The notes beneath the pieces were generated by a model. It searched no databases. It had not been told where the DNA came from and was given only the letters and a program-made list of their open reading frames with translations. DNA of 64,000 bases from Chlorobium sp. (GTDB lineage Bacteria; Bacteroidota; Chlorobiia; Chlorobiales; Chlorobiaceae), in the NCBI GenBank assembly GCA_028282595.1, contig JANQHQ010000007.1, forward strand, positions 1 through 64,000. The letters run 5' to 3'. Shown piece after piece: positions 18,057-28,282 of the stretch. How positions within the stretch are numbered: the first letter of the stretch is position 1; each line of letters starts with the position of its first letter. Position numbers and translations under genes: made by a program.

Positions 18057-19142
18057 TCAGGGCAGGAGATACAGGTAGTCGTAATGAATGAGGGGTTTTT
18101 CCCCCTTTCTGCCGAGCAACTGCCGCGTTTTTTCCGAGCCGTACTGCGCCATGCCGTAGCCGATGGTCGTGCCGTCGGCTGAACAGATTCTGATGATATC
18201 CCCCTTCAAAAACCCGTCCGTGACGGATTCGACGCCCACGGGCAGCAGGCTGTTCGCCCGTTCGGGCGAACGGAGCGCCTCTTCGGCTCCGGCATTGACC
18301 GTGACGGAACCCTTTTCGAGCCCTTCGCTGTGGGCTATCCAGCGCTTTCTGCCGTAAACGGCTTTCTGCGCGAGAAAGCGCGTGCCGGTTTCACGGCCTT
18401 CGGCGATGTCGAGCAGTACATCCGGCGTGCGTCCGTTGGCGATATGGACCGTGATGCCGAACCGGGTGAGTTTCTGCGCGATATGGCACTTCGTCAGCAT
18501 GCCGCCCCGGCCGAATTCCGACGCTCCCGGTTTGATATACTGATGAAAGTGTTTTGTCGAGGTGTCGACCGTCCTGATCAACTCGGGTTTCGACGTCGCG
18601 GTCGAAAGATCGAAAAGACCGTCGACATGGGAGAGGACGATGTGTGCGTCGACGTGCATCATCGAGGCGATGAGGCCGGAGAGCTCGTCGTTGTCGGTGA
18701 ACATGAGCTCCGTCACCGAAACCGCGTCGTTTTCGTTGATGACCGGTACGATCTCCTGTGCCAGCAGCGAGTCGAGACAGGTTCTGATGTTGAGGTAGTG
18801 AATCCTGTCGCGGAAATCGCTTTTCGTTACCAGGATCTGCGCTGTTCTGAACCCGTGTCGTTCGAACAGGTCCGCATAGGTGTTGATAAGCCGTATCTGC
18901 CCGGTCGAGGAAAGTACCTGGCGTTCGGCGACCGGGGAAAGATTGTCGCCGGGTTCCACGATGGACCGGCCCGCTCCGACCGCGCCGGAAGAGACCAGGA
19001 GCACCTCGACGCCGCGTTTCCGGAGCTCGGCGATCTGGTCCGTGAGCTGCGACAGGATCGGCAGGTCGAGTTTCCCCCCGCTGTCCGTGATGACGTTGGT
19101 GCCGACTTTTACGACGATTTTTCGATAGACCGGTTTCTGCAT
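18057..19142 (-). CDS. proB: Glutamate 5-kinase
   Basis: First enzyme of proline synthesis, phosphorylating glutamate with ATP; partner of ProA. The amino-acid-kinase domain (IVVKVGTNVITD, LLVSSGAVGAG, VPVINENDAVS, TDNDELSGLIA, the FGRGGMLTK motif) is followed by a C-terminal PUA domain (about residues 275-360), the bacterial two-domain form at 361 residues. Feedback by proline is expected from the family. The SMR gene lies two bases downstream of the ProB start on the same strand, so the SMR gene is transcribed first and the pair is probably co-transcribed. Confidence 0.97.
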   Translation of the reverse strand: MQKPVYRKIVVKVGTNVITDSGGKLDLPILSQLTDQIAELRKRGVEVLLVSSGAVGAGRSIVEPGDNLSPVAERQVLSSTGQIRLINTYADLFERHGFRTAQILVTKSDFRDRIHYLNIRTCLDSLLAQEIVPVINENDAVSVTELMFTDNDELSGLIASMMHVDAHIVLSHVDGLFDLSTATSKPELIRTVDTSTKHFHQYIKPGASEFGRGGMLTKCHIAQKLTRFGITVHIANGRTPDVLLDIAEGRETGTRFLAQKAVYGRKRWIAHSEGLEKGSVTVNAGAEEALRSPERANSLLPVGVESVTDGFLKGDIIRICSADGTTIGYGMAQYGSEKTRQLLGRKGEKPLIHYDYLYLLP

Positions 19143-19143
19143 G

Positions 19144-19473
19144 CTACTGTTGGATGCCTTGATGACCGAGGTGCAGCCCCGCCACGCCGATAACGATCAG
19201 AAGGAGCGAGACCAGTTTCAGAAGGTTCATCGATTCCCCGAACCAGGCGACGCCGATCACGGTAATAAGCGCCGTGCCGACGCCCGACCAGACGGCATAG
19301 GTCATGCCGACCGGCAGCACCCTGAGCGCCAGCGTGAGAAAAGTAAAACTCAGGCCGTAAAAAAGAAAAAGAAAAAGCGACGGTATGATTCTGGTGAACC
19401 CTGCCGAGAGCTTCATGCTCGTCGTGCCGGCGATTTCCATCGTGATGGCCAGTATGAGGTGAAACCAGTGCAT
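19144..19473 (-). CDS. Small multidrug resistance (SMR) family transporter
   Basis: A four-helix, 109-residue pump of the EmrE/SugE superfamily. The essential membrane-embedded glutamate is at position 13 (AITMEIAGTTSMK) and the GMTYAVWSGVGTA helix-3 signature is present. SMR proteins export quaternary cations or guanidinium with proton exchange; which subclass this is cannot be settled by eye. The next gene, proB, begins two bases past its stop. Confidence 0.88.
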   Translation of the reverse strand: MHWFHLILAITMEIAGTTSMKLSAGFTRIIPSLFLFLFYGLSFTFLTLALRVLPVGMTYAVWSGVGTALITVIGVAWFGESMNLLKLVSLLLIVIGVAGLHLGHQGIQQ

Positions 19474-19518
19474 TCGGTGACGATTTATCCGGCTTCGGCC
19501 GGGTTGAGCGGGAGCCTG

Positions 19519-20784
19519 TCAGGGGAGGGCGTTTTTCTCCTCCTCCTCCACGGCGGTTCCGCTGTGGAGGCTCTGGTAGTAGTAGACGAACCCGGACATC
19601 AGCAGATTGCTGGCGAGGATGACGGCGAAGACAACCGGCAGCAGGGGATCGGGGGTGATGACCCCGCTGTCGAGGACGATGAACGCCATGACGGCGGTCG
19701 CGAGGCCGCGGGGTATAAGGGCGAGCGTCGAGGAGACGTGGGCGCTGCGCAACGAGGGAGAGAGCGGCCGTACGAGGTTCACGGTGATCACCCTCGTGAC
19801 GAAAAACACCGCAAGAATTGCGACGGCCGTCAGCAATACGTCCTGCGTGAACAGGGTGAAGTCGAACAGCAGGCCGATAAAGACGAAGAAAAAGGTCCTG
19901 ATCAGAAACACCAGTTCGGCGTTGATCTTTTTGACCACCTCGTCGATCTCGAAATTCTCGACGTTGATCGTGCTGTTGAGTCTGGCGAGGACCGACTGCG
20001 ACTTCGTCGCCAGTATCTTGCTGTTGCCGAGCAGAATGCCGAATGCCAGAATGGTTATGACGGGTTCGCCGCCGAGTACGTCCGTCAGGGTGTAGAGCAG
20101 GAGGACGAATCCCAGAGTCAGCATGTAGGCCAGGTTCTGCTTGCTGAAAAAGCCCATGAACCGGCTCCATACCAGCCCGCAGAGAAGCGCCAGGAGGATC
20201 GATATGCCGATGCTGGCGAAAATGTGGGTCAGGATGGAAGCCCCTTCGTGCCGGCCCGGTTCGTCGAGGATGTTCAGGTAGACGATGACCGAAATGACGG
20301 TAAGCACTTCGCTGATGACCGCTTCGAGGGTCAGAAGCGTCCTGAGGTTTTTCGATATGGAAAGCCTCGGCAGCACGGGCAGGATGATGGCCGGGCTGGT
20401 ACCGCCGAAGATGAATCCATAAAGCAGGGCTTCGCTTATGTCCATCTGGAGGAGAATGAGGCAGAATGCCGTGACACCGGCCGCTCCGAGGCCGAAGGAG
20501 AGGAAGCCGAGCAGGAGAGCGGAAGAGAACTGGCGTATGACCAGGTCGAACTCCAGGTCGAGCCCGCCTTCGAACAGGATGAGGATGAGCGCGATGGTGC
20601 CGAAGTAGGGAGCGATACCGAAAAAGAGGTCACTCTGCAGGATGTTCGTCGCCGGACCGAGCAGAATTCCTGCCAGCATGAGCATGACCGGGCTCGGAAT
20701 CTTGGTTTTCGCGAACAGAAAGTCGCCAAGAACCCCCAGAACTATGATTCCGCCGATCAGGGCGGCAAAAAGGGATACATCCAT
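19519..20784 (-). CDS. Cation:proton antiporter (CPA family)
   Basis: A 421-residue, 12-13-helix antiporter with the Na/H-exchanger fold: MDVSLFAALIGGIIVLGVLGDFL, FEGGLDLEFDL, GGTSPAIILPVLPRL. In CPA1 proteins the ion-binding helix reads E-S-xx-ND; here the equivalent LEAVISEVLTV has Ser-Glu in place of Asn-Asp, which may change ion choice or stoichiometry. The start ATG (MDVSLFAAL) fits the family. Roles would be Na+/K+ or pH balance; specificity unknown. Confidence 0.86.
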   Translation of the reverse strand: MDVSLFAALIGGIIVLGVLGDFLFAKTKIPSPVMLMLAGILLGPATNILQSDLFFGIAPYFGTIALILILFEGGLDLEFDLVIRQFSSALLLGFLSFGLGAAGVTAFCLILLQMDISEALLYGFIFGGTSPAIILPVLPRLSISKNLRTLLTLEAVISEVLTVISVIVYLNILDEPGRHEGASILTHIFASIGISILLALLCGLVWSRFMGFFSKQNLAYMLTLGFVLLLYTLTDVLGGEPVITILAFGILLGNSKILATKSQSVLARLNSTINVENFEIDEVVKKINAELVFLIRTFFFVFIGLLFDFTLFTQDVLLTAVAILAVFFVTRVITVNLVRPLSPSLRSAHVSSTLALIPRGLATAVMAFIVLDSGVITPDPLLPVVFAVILASNLLMSGFVYYYQSLHSGTAVEEEEKNALP

Positions 20785-20932
20785 GGTGTTACTGCGCTGA
20801 TCCTGATTGTCGTGCCGGATAGTTTACAGGGGACGGTTCAGAACGGGAACGCCGTGAAGGCGCGTTTGCCGGGAAGACGGTGGACGACGTTGTCCGGGAA
20901 ATGGAAAAAGCTTTTATGTGAACGGTCCGTAT

Positions 20933-21430
20933 CTACTTTCCGCAGCACTTCATCTCGCAGTCGTGATGTTCGGATTCCTGTTTGCACTCTGCGAAAATCT
21001 GCAGGCTGTAGCTGCCCAGAGTATACCCTTGTTCGTCGCAGAGCTTTTCAAGGAGGTCGTTCAGAACATCGCTGTGCACCTCGAGCACACGGTCGCACTG
21101 TTCACAGACAATATGCAGGTGGTTGCCGACACCGTGGGTTTTCTCGTAATGCGTGTGCTTGTGGCCGAGGTCGATCTTGTTGACGAGGTGGAACTTGAAC
21201 AGGAGGTCCAGCGTATGGTAGACCGTGGCTCTCGAGATACTGACGCGTTTTTTCTTCAGGCGCACGAAGATCTCGTCCGCGTCGAGGTGCGAGTCGGATT
21301 TGTAGATCTCCCGTAGAACGGCGATTCTCTCCTTGGTACAGCGCAATCCGTCTTCTTTCATCGCGGCCTTGAACAGTGTTTCCGCCTGGGCCGCATGGTC
21401 CCTGTTTTCCTTCATTTGAGCCGAACCCAT
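20933..21430 (-). CDS. Fur-family metalloregulator
   Basis: A 165-residue Fur-type repressor: winged-helix DNA-binding half (LRCTKERIAVLREIY to ISRATVYHTLDLL) and a metal-binding dimerisation half with the HxHxxCEQCDRVLEV motif. It has a CxxC pair and extra C-terminal cysteines/histidines (HHDCEMKCCGK), consistent with a structural zinc and possibly extra metal sensing. Whether it is Fur, Zur or Nur-like cannot be set from this alone. A second family member, PerR-like, is at 49251. Confidence 0.88.
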   Translation of the reverse strand: MGSAQMKENRDHAAQAETLFKAAMKEDGLRCTKERIAVLREIYKSDSHLDADEIFVRLKKKRVSISRATVYHTLDLLFKFHLVNKIDLGHKHTHYEKTHGVGNHLHIVCEQCDRVLEVHSDVLNDLLEKLCDEQGYTLGSYSLQIFAECKQESEHHDCEMKCCGK

Positions 21431-21440
21431 AAAATGTTGT

Positions 21441-23096
21441 CTACATGTAGTTGTTTTTCCTCAAGACGTCCTGTACGTTCCGGTTGAGCCTGGAGCGAAG
21501 CGCCTCCATGTGCTTTATCTCCCGGGTGTGAGCCCTGAGTGTATAGACGTACAGGCCGTTTTCCGCACCGGTCCGGTAGAGGACGGGTTTCGGGTCGAGC
21601 AGGATACCGTCCGTACCGAGCGCCGCCTGAACAGTCTTCTCCCTGACATCCTCCATGTCGATATCCTGTTTGAGGCTGAAGCGGAGTTGCAGGGAGATGT
21701 GTCCGTTTTTCTGGACCGATTCGGTATAATTTACAATTTTTGAGCGAAATACAGTCTTGTTGGGAATAATGACGATTTCGTTGTTCATATTTCGCATGCG
21801 GGTGACCAGGAGTCCTTTGTAGATGATTTCTCCGGTCGTTTGATCGATCCTGATCCGGTCGCCGATCCTGAGCGAACCGGTGTAGTTGAGCATGATGCCG
21901 CTGATGATATTCTGTATGCCCGGTACCGCGCTGAGAGAGAAGGACAGACCGAGGACGGCGATGAGCGTCAGCGCAGCGGGATTGTTGACGAGAGGCAGGG
22001 AGGCGAAGAGCAGGAAAGTCACGAGCGCGTAGAGCACTATTTTCACGATTTTTCGTGTCGGCTCCGCCCATTCGGTTTCGAAACCGACGAACTTGAACTC
22101 CCCTTTCGCGATGTTACTGAAGACGGTATCGCTGAATCTGGCGAGGTACCGGATGATGGTCACGAGAATGATGAACGTGACGATGCTGGGGATCAGCGCG
22201 ACGAACTCGCCGGCAAGCCGTTTGGCGGGTTCGAGCACGAAAGCCAGCAGGTTCGTGGAGAGGTCCCGGGTCCAGGGAAAAAAGCTGAGCACCGTGGTCA
22301 GGTAGGCGTAGATCAGCAGGATTTTCAGGAACAGTTCGGTAATCCGGCTCAACAACCCGAACCCCGACGCAAGGTGGTCGGGCGAAAGAAGCTGAACCAG
22401 CTTGCTCTGGCTGTTCGAGCCGTGACGGTGGCGCATCTTCTGAATCCAGCCGTCCATGAGGGTGAAAAAGCTGTTCAGGTAGTGCCAGACGACGGCGAGG
22501 GCCAGAAACAGCGCGAGCGACTTGAGAATGCTCAGGGTGATGTTGCTTCCGCTGGTCTCCTCCCTGTAGTTTTGCGCCTGGGCGGAGATGCCGGCAAGTA
22601 CCGAATCGGCGAGTTCTCCTCGTGAAAGGCCCTCGGCGTCGGCGTCCTCGTCGCTGAAAGCGGCGAGAATCCTTTCCGGGCTCCGGATGGCGGTCAATGT
22701 TTCTCCCTCCACGATCGAAAGGGAATCGACCGGCACGGACGAGCGGAAAAATTCCGTCAGCAGCCGCGAGGTTTTCGCCGCCCGCTGTTCTGCGTCGAGC
22801 TCCCGGAGCTTGCCGTAAAGCCGGAAAATTTCGTCGTTGTTGACGATTACCGGAAAGCCGCCCTGCTGTTTCAGCGAGTCCGAAAAGGCTTTCACGATAT
22901 CCCTGTCCTCGACCCGCACCGGTCTCGCTGCAACGGCAGCCGTTGTGTCGGAGAGGCCGCTCTCTTCCGCCGGCCCCTGGACGACCGCCGCCGAATCGCC
23001 CGTCGCCCGGGCGGGATCCGCTTCGGCGAGACCGGTACGGCCGGAGAGGAGCAGCAGGAGGGCCGTTACGGGGACAAGAAAAAATTTCATTGGCAT
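21441..23096 (-). CDS. MscS-family mechanosensitive channel
   Basis: A 551-residue large-type MscS channel. A signal peptide (MKFFLVPVTALLLLLSG) precedes a long periplasmic, coiled segment (about residues 25-175), then several membrane helices and the MscS pore/beta domain: VPGIQNIISGIMLNYTGSLRIGDRIRID (about 390-417) with the following beta domain and C-terminal cage. It opens on membrane tension to release solutes in hypo-osmotic shock. It begins 145 bases before def, divergently. Start may be ATG 23096 or 23090. Confidence 0.87.
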   Translation of the reverse strand: MPMKFFLVPVTALLLLLSGRTGLAEADPARATGDSAAVVQGPAEESGLSDTTAAVAARPVRVEDRDIVKAFSDSLKQQGGFPVIVNNDEIFRLYGKLRELDAEQRAAKTSRLLTEFFRSSVPVDSLSIVEGETLTAIRSPERILAAFSDEDADAEGLSRGELADSVLAGISAQAQNYREETSGSNITLSILKSLALFLALAVVWHYLNSFFTLMDGWIQKMRHRHGSNSQSKLVQLLSPDHLASGFGLLSRITELFLKILLIYAYLTTVLSFFPWTRDLSTNLLAFVLEPAKRLAGEFVALIPSIVTFIILVTIIRYLARFSDTVFSNIAKGEFKFVGFETEWAEPTRKIVKIVLYALVTFLLFASLPLVNNPAALTLIAVLGLSFSLSAVPGIQNIISGIMLNYTGSLRIGDRIRIDQTTGEIIYKGLLVTRMRNMNNEIVIIPNKTVFRSKIVNYTESVQKNGHISLQLRFSLKQDIDMEDVREKTVQAALGTDGILLDPKPVLYRTGAENGLYVYTLRAHTREIKHMEALRSRLNRNVQDVLRKNNYM

Positions 23097-23246
23097 GTTG
23101 AAATATAAATCGTATCTAATTTCCTTAAAAATAAGCCGATATTATAAAAATCCATACGGCCGCTCCGCGTACCCTGTTTTCGGGCCTTCCGGCCCTTTCC
23201 GGAGCAACTTTTTGCGGGGCCGTCCGGTTTCATAAACAAAAAGCAT

Positions 23247-23801
23247 ATGATTCTTCCTATCAATACATACAGCGACGAGGTGTTGCGCAGGAAGGCGAAG
23301 CCGCTGAAAGAGACCGGTCCGGAAGAGGATGAGCTTGTCGGCAACATGTTCGAATCGATGAGAAATGCCGATGGGATAGGGCTTGCCGCACCGCAGGTGG
23401 GAGAGTCCAGGCGTCTGCTCGTTGTCGACCTCACCCCGGTGGACGGTTACGAAAACGTGCCGCCCATGGTCGTGATCAATCCCCATATTCTCGACGTCCG
23501 CGGATATGTGACCATGGAGGAGGGGTGTCTCAGCATTCCCGACGTTCGCGGCGACGTGGTCAGGCCTTCGACCATACAGTTGAAGTACCGCGACGAGCAT
23601 TTCGAAGAGCACGTCGGGGAGTTTACCGGTTTTCTCGCCAGGGTCCTGCAGCATGAAATCGACCATCTCGAAGGCACGCTGTTCGTCGACCGCATGACCC
23701 GGCGCAACCGCCGGAAGATCCAGAAGGAACTCGATGCCATAAGCAGCGGAAAAATCACTGCGCCCTATCCGGTGGCGCTGGACGCCCGGAGCGTGGTGTA
23801 G
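23247..23801 (+). CDS. def: Peptide deformylase
   Basis: Metalloenzyme that removes the N-formyl group from new proteins. The three catalytic motifs are intact: [16 protein letters not shown] (metal Cys) and QHEIDHLEG (two metal His and catalytic Glu). 184 residues, family length. fmt follows 34 bases downstream on the same strand, the standard def-fmt pairing. Confidence 0.98.
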   Translation: MILPINTYSDEVLRRKAKPLKETGPEEDELVGNMFESMRNADGIGLAAPQVGESRRLLVVDLTPVDGYENVPPMVVINPHILDVRGYVTMEEGCLSIPDVRGDVVRPSTIQLKYRDEHFEEHVGEFTGFLARVLQHEIDHLEGTLFVDRMTRRNRRKIQKELDAISSGKITAPYPVALDARSVV

Positions 23802-23835
23802 CGACGTCTTGCCAGGAAAAAAGTACGGTATCCCG

Positions 23836-24789
23836 ATGCGAATAATTTTCATGGGAACCCCGGCGTTCGCGGTTCCCTCACTCCGTGCGATAGCCGAGGC
23901 CGGTGACGATTTCGAGCTTGTGCTGGCGGTTACAGGACGAGACAAACCCCGCAGAAGCAGCAGGGCCGAGCCCGAACCGACTCCCGTCAAGAAGGCCGCC
24001 CTGGAGCTGGGGCTGAACGTTCTCGAGGTGGACGACGTCCGGAACCCGCGCTTCGCAGGCACCGTCGCCAGGTACCGGCCGGACGTGATAGTGGTTGCGG
24101 CGTTCCGTATTCTGCCGCCCGGGGTTTTCGAACTGGCGCGGCTCGGCGCGTTCAATCTGCACGCATCCCTCCTGCCGGCCTATCGGGGGGCGGCGCCGGT
24201 GAACTGGGCGATCATCAACGGTGAAAAGGAGACCGGGGTCACGACGTTTTTTCTGCAGAAAACGGTCGACACCGGAAATATCATTCTGAGGAAGAGCACC
24301 GCCATCGGGCCCGACGAAACCGCCGGGGAGCTTGCCGGACGATTGTCGGAGACGGGTGCTGAGGTCGTCGTGCGCACGCTGCAACTCATCAGGGACGGCA
24401 GGGCCGAGGTCAGTGTACAGGACGAGCGTTTCGCAAGCAGGGCGCCGAAACTCACCCCGGAAAACACCCGGATCGACTGGGTGGAACCGGTCGAAGCCAT
24501 CTGTGACTTCATCCGCGGCCTGGCTCCGAAACCTGCGGCGTGGACCCTGTTCGATCACCGGAAGGTGAAGATCTTCAAAGCGGTTCCCGCCGGATTTCAC
24601 TTGCCGGAGGCCGATGAGCAGAAGACGGTTCCGGGACGTTTCTGTATCGAAAACAACCGCCTTTACGCGATGGGGCTCGACGGATGGCTTGAAATTCTCT
24701 CCCTGCAGATGGAAGGAAAGCGTGCCATGGACGCCGGGGAATTCTGCCGCGGATTCCGCTGCCGGGACGCCGCCGCCTCCTTTTCCTGA
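23836..24789 (+). CDS. fmt: Methionyl-tRNA formyltransferase
   Basis: Adds a formyl group to initiator Met-tRNA using 10-formyl-tetrahydrofolate. The ATG at 23836 ([19 protein letters not shown]) matches the family start; a TTG 27 bases earlier would add nine residues with no support. The formyltransferase core shows [21 protein letters not shown] with the catalytic Asn-His-Asp set (HxSLLPxYRG and later VDTGNI), plus the C-terminal tRNA-binding domain. 317 residues. Works with def just upstream. Confidence 0.97.
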   Translation: MRIIFMGTPAFAVPSLRAIAEAGDDFELVLAVTGRDKPRRSSRAEPEPTPVKKAALELGLNVLEVDDVRNPRFAGTVARYRPDVIVVAAFRILPPGVFELARLGAFNLHASLLPAYRGAAPVNWAIINGEKETGVTTFFLQKTVDTGNIILRKSTAIGPDETAGELAGRLSETGAEVVVRTLQLIRDGRAEVSVQDERFASRAPKLTPENTRIDWVEPVEAICDFIRGLAPKPAAWTLFDHRKVKIFKAVPAGFHLPEADEQKTVPGRFCIENNRLYAMGLDGWLEILSLQMEGKRAMDAGEFCRGFRCRDAAASFS

Positions 24790-24928
24790 AACTCCTTGCC
24801 GGTAAAGGCGCGAATCCTGTTTATTTTGCTATATTCCCCATTTTCGGACCGGGAGAGCATGGGAGCTTCCCGGCCCCCGGCGCATTGCGCGGGGAGCGGC
24901 TCACTCACGTTAACAGCATTCTACTGAT

Positions 24929-26743
24929 ATGTCTTCGGGCAGTACGGAAGTCGGCTCCATAAGGAACTTCTGCATCATAGCTCACATAGATCACGGAAAA
25001 TCCACGCTTGCGGACAGGCTTCTGGAAGCGACGGAAACGTTGCAGCACAACGAGATGGCGGCCCAGGTGCTCGACGACATGGATCTCGAGCGGGAACGCG
25101 GCATCACGATCAAGAGCCACGCGATCCAGATGCACTATACGGCCGCTGATTCCGGCCAATACATTCTCAATCTGATCGATACGCCGGGACACGTCGATTT
25201 CAGCTACGAGGTGTCGCGATCCCTCGCTGCCTGCGAGGGCGCTCTCCTCGTCGTCGATGCGACCCAGGGGGTCGAGGCCCAGACCATCGCCAACCTCTAC
25301 CTCGCGGTCGAGGCCGGTCTGGAGATCATACCGGTCATCAACAAGATCGACCTTCCTTCGGCCGACGTCGAAGGGGTGGCCCGGCAGATCATCGATCTGA
25401 TCGGGGTCGACAGGGAAGACATTCTGGAAGTGTCGGCCAAGGCCGGTATCGGCATCGACGAGCTGCTCGAAGCGGTGATATCGAGAGTTCCCGCTCCGGC
25501 CGATCACAGGGACATGCCCCTGAGGGCTCTGGTGTTCGACTCCGTGTTCGACGCCTACCGGGGCGCGATCGTCTACATCAGGATCGTCGACGGCGTTTTG
25601 AAGAAAGGGGACAGGGTGAGGTTTTTCGCCAACAACAAGGTGTTCGTCGCCGACGAGATCGGTACGATGGGCATGAAACGCCAACCTTCCGGCGAGCTCG
25701 AATCGGGCAATGTCGGTTATCTCATCTGTTCGATCAAGGATGTCAAGGACGCCAAGGTCGGCGATACGGTCACGCACGCGGACGCACCGGCCGGTGAGCG
25801 GCTTTCGGGGTACAAGGAGGTGAAGCCGATGGTGTTCAGCGGCCTCTATCCGGTGAATTCCGACGAGTTCGAGGACCTGAGGGAATCGCTCGAAAAGCTT
25901 TCGCTCAACGACGCTTCCCTCATCTATACGCCGGAGACGTCGGTCGCGCTCGGTTTCGGTTTCCGTTGCGGCTTTCTCGGGTTGCTCCACATGGAGATTA
26001 TCCAGGAGCGTCTCGAACGGGAGTACAAGGTCAACATCATCACGACCGTGCCCAACGTGGAGTATCGCGTGGCGACCACCGCCGGGGAGACGATCCTGGT
26101 CGACAACCCGTCGAAAATGCCGGACGCGGGTTCGATCCGGGAGGTGGAGGAGCCCTACGTGAGCATGCAGATCATCACCATGGCGGATTATATCGGCAAT
26201 ATCATGAAGCTTGCCATGGAGCGGCGCGGCGAGTACAAGAACACCGATTATCTCGATACGACGCGGGTCAGTCTGCATTTCGAATTTCCGCTTTCCGAGA
26301 TCGTGTTCGATTTTCACGACCGTCTCAAGTCGGTCTCGAAAGGGTATGCCTCGATGGATTACGAATATCTGGGAGACCGCGCTTCCGATCTCGTCAAGCT
26401 CGATGTGCTGCTCAACGGCGAGGGGGTGGACGCGCTTTCGACGATCGTGCACCGTTCGAAAGCCTACGAATGGGGGAGGAAGCTCTGTCAGAAACTCAAG
26501 GGAATCATTCCCCGGCAGATGTACGAGGTGGCCATTCAGGCCGCCATCGGCAGCAGAATCATCGCCAGGGAGACAATTTCGGCGATGAGAAAAAACGTGC
26601 TCGCCAAATGCTACGGCGGCGATATCAGCAGGAAGCGGAAGCTGATAGAGAAGCAGAAGGAAGGGAAAAAACGCATGAAACAGGTCGGGCGCGTGGAAGT
26701 TCCCCAGGAGGCGTTTCTCGCGGTGCTCAACATCGACGAGTGA
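24929..26743 (+). CDS. lepA: Elongation factor 4 (LepA)
   Basis: Ribosomal back-translocation/initiation-linked GTPase of 604 residues. The G domain has [14 protein letters not shown] (G1), the [11 protein letters not shown] switch, [11 protein letters not shown] (G3), NKIDLP (G4) and SAKAG (G5); domains II-V and the LepA-specific C-terminal domain with [26 protein letters not shown] ending follow ([20 protein letters not shown]). The 139-bp gap before it has a small hairpin and no gene. Often co-transcribed with lepB, which follows here. Confidence 0.98.
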   Translation: MSSGSTEVGSIRNFCIIAHIDHGKSTLADRLLEATETLQHNEMAAQVLDDMDLERERGITIKSHAIQMHYTAADSGQYILNLIDTPGHVDFSYEVSRSLAACEGALLVVDATQGVEAQTIANLYLAVEAGLEIIPVINKIDLPSADVEGVARQIIDLIGVDREDILEVSAKAGIGIDELLEAVISRVPAPADHRDMPLRALVFDSVFDAYRGAIVYIRIVDGVLKKGDRVRFFANNKVFVADEIGTMGMKRQPSGELESGNVGYLICSIKDVKDAKVGDTVTHADAPAGERLSGYKEVKPMVFSGLYPVNSDEFEDLRESLEKLSLNDASLIYTPETSVALGFGFRCGFLGLLHMEIIQERLEREYKVNIITTVPNVEYRVATTAGETILVDNPSKMPDAGSIREVEEPYVSMQIITMADYIGNIMKLAMERRGEYKNTDYLDTTRVSLHFEFPLSEIVFDFHDRLKSVSKGYASMDYEYLGDRASDLVKLDVLLNGEGVDALSTIVHRSKAYEWGRKLCQKLKGIIPRQMYEVAIQAAIGSRIIARETISAMRKNVLAKCYGGDISRKRKLIEKQKEGKKRMKQVGRVEVPQEAFLAVLNIDE

Positions 26744-26854
26744 GCCGGAAGGAGTGTGTCGTCGCAAGAAATCGCCGGTGAAAACGTCAAAATAGGGTCG
26801 CTCCGGTTCGCCGCCCGTGGCCGGCCGTAACGCATCACATCAATTCTGAAGACA

Positions 26855-27682
26855 TTGGGTAAAGAAAAGCGAAAGACCGGAAAACAGCATTCAAGAGAGT
26901 GGTTCGAGGCGTTGCTTGTCGCCTTGTTTTTCGCCACGCTTATCCGTGTGTTTATCGTCGAATCGTACCACATTCCGACCAGTTCGATGGAGAGAACCCT
27001 CCTGGCGGGCGATTTCCTGTTTGTCAACAAATATGTCTACGGCGCGAAGGTGCCTTTCACCGATGCGCGACTTCCCCGTCTCGATTCCGTCGAACGCGGC
27101 GATATCGTCGTCTTCAAGTTTCCGAAGGACCGGTCGCTGAACTACATCAAACGGTGCGTCGCCGTCAGCGGGGACTCGCTCGAGATACGCAACCGCTCGC
27201 TCTTTGTCAACGGCAGGGAGCAGGAACTTCCCGAGCACGCTCTCCATCTCGGTGTGAAGCTTCCCGAAGGGATGGAGGAACCCAGGATCTTCCCGGTGAA
27301 CTCCGGGTTCAACAAGGATAACTACGGACCGCTCTACATTCCCCGCAAGGGTGACGTGCTCGAACTGAGCCCTTCGACGCTTCCCGTTTACCGGGAGCTG
27401 ATCGCCGGGGAAGGGCATACGGTCGGCGAAGCGGGAGGAAGGATCGTCCTCGACGGCAAACCCGCGGAAACCTACACCGTGGGGGAGAACTACTACTTCG
27501 TCATGGGGGACAACCGGGACAACAGCCTCGACAGCCGCTACTGGGGTTTTCTTTCGGAGCGCGACATTATCGGGCAGGCGCTGGTGGTCTACTGGTCATG
27601 GAGTCCGGCGATTCCGCTCGGCGATCCCCTGAAGAAGCTCGCATCGATCCGGTGGGGGCGGACCGGTCTCATGGTTCACTGA
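26855..27682 (+). CDS. lepB: Signal peptidase I
   Basis: Membrane protease that removes signal peptides from exported proteins. A single N-terminal anchor helix (about residues 17-35) precedes the catalytic serine 44 (PTSSM motif) and general base Lys99 (NYIKRCVA). The conserved MGDNRDNSLDSRYWG box is near the C-terminus. The start is a TTG at 26855, the only in-frame codon that gives a full anchor. 275 residues. It overlaps the convergent downstream gene by 14 bases. Confidence 0.95.
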   Translation: MGKEKRKTGKQHSREWFEALLVALFFATLIRVFIVESYHIPTSSMERTLLAGDFLFVNKYVYGAKVPFTDARLPRLDSVERGDIVVFKFPKDRSLNYIKRCVAVSGDSLEIRNRSLFVNGREQELPEHALHLGVKLPEGMEEPRIFPVNSGFNKDNYGPLYIPRKGDVLELSPSTLPVYRELIAGEGHTVGEAGGRIVLDGKPAETYTVGENYYFVMGDNRDNSLDSRYWGFLSERDIIGQALVVYWSWSPAIPLGDPLKKLASIRWGRTGLMVH

Positions 27683-28172
27683 TTCTGGCCGAAAGCAGTT
27701 GCTCTCTGTTGCTGTCCAGAATGTGCCGCGAGATTTCCAGGGTCGAGCGGGCGGCGGTTTCCCTGCTGAAGAGCAGGGTGCTGAGGTCGAGGTGCCGGAC
27801 GCGCAGTTCCCTTATGCGGACGCTCTCCGAGACGCGCTTTCCGGGCGGCCCGCCGACGGGGACGATGTCGAGGCGTTCCAGTGTGACGGAATCGAGTGCG
27901 AATCCCGCGCTGAGACGTTCGATGGACAGGTCGTAGCGGTGTCCGGTGGCGGTTTCCACCGCAGCCGCGACCTTTTCCTTGAGGATGCCGTTGAGATGGA
28001 GATTGGTGAGCACGTACATGACAAGATAGCCGGTGCAGAAAAGGGGACCGGGAGATAACAGTAGTGCTTTCAACCAGTTGCCCGGACGCAGATTTCGTTC
28101 GGGTGCTTCTGTCATGCGGTGTTCTTCAGGCACGGGAGCGGCAGGGTTCGGGTTGTCCGGGCTCTGTTTCAT
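27669..28172 (-). CDS. Predicted membrane-anchored protein, AsmA-like N-terminus
   Basis: A 167-residue protein with one hydrophobic segment (residues about 35-60) followed by AAVETATGHRYDLSIERLSAGFALDSVTLERLDI, a layout resembling the start of AsmA/DUF748-type periplasmic repeat proteins. It is much shorter than AsmA, so it may be a lineage-specific relative or remnant. It runs towards lepB and overlaps its 3' end by 14 bases. No function can be assigned; coding is supported by length and by a plausible anchor-plus-soluble-domain plan. Confidence 0.6.
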   Translation of the reverse strand: MKQSPDNPNPAAPVPEEHRMTEAPERNLRPGNWLKALLLSPGPLFCTGYLVMYVLTNLHLNGILKEKVAAAVETATGHRYDLSIERLSAGFALDSVTLERLDIVPVGGPPGKRVSESVRIRELRVRHLDLSTLLFSRETAARSTLEISRHILDSNREQLLSARISEP

Positions 28173-28282
28173 GATAGCATTTTTTTCTCTTTATTTATGC
28201 TGAACCGGCCGTGTTCCGGTACGTTCCGGACACGGCGGGCGACAGTAATCAGGAACTTGTTCATACGTTACCGCCCTGTCCC

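Noticed and set aside
19141..21183. A 680-residue plus-strand frame across proB/SMR/antiporter/Fur
   Set aside because: Antisense to three clear genes with long, very polar composition; shadow of the minus-strand genes.
24905..26767. A 620-residue open frame antisense to lepA, and similar long antisense frames opposite hrcA, dnaJ, thiC, aroC/hemB and the sensor kinase (46987-49152)
   Set aside because: All lie exactly opposite well-identified genes and have the Arg/His/Asp-rich, low-complexity composition of antisense reading in high-GC DNA; no motifs or starts support them.
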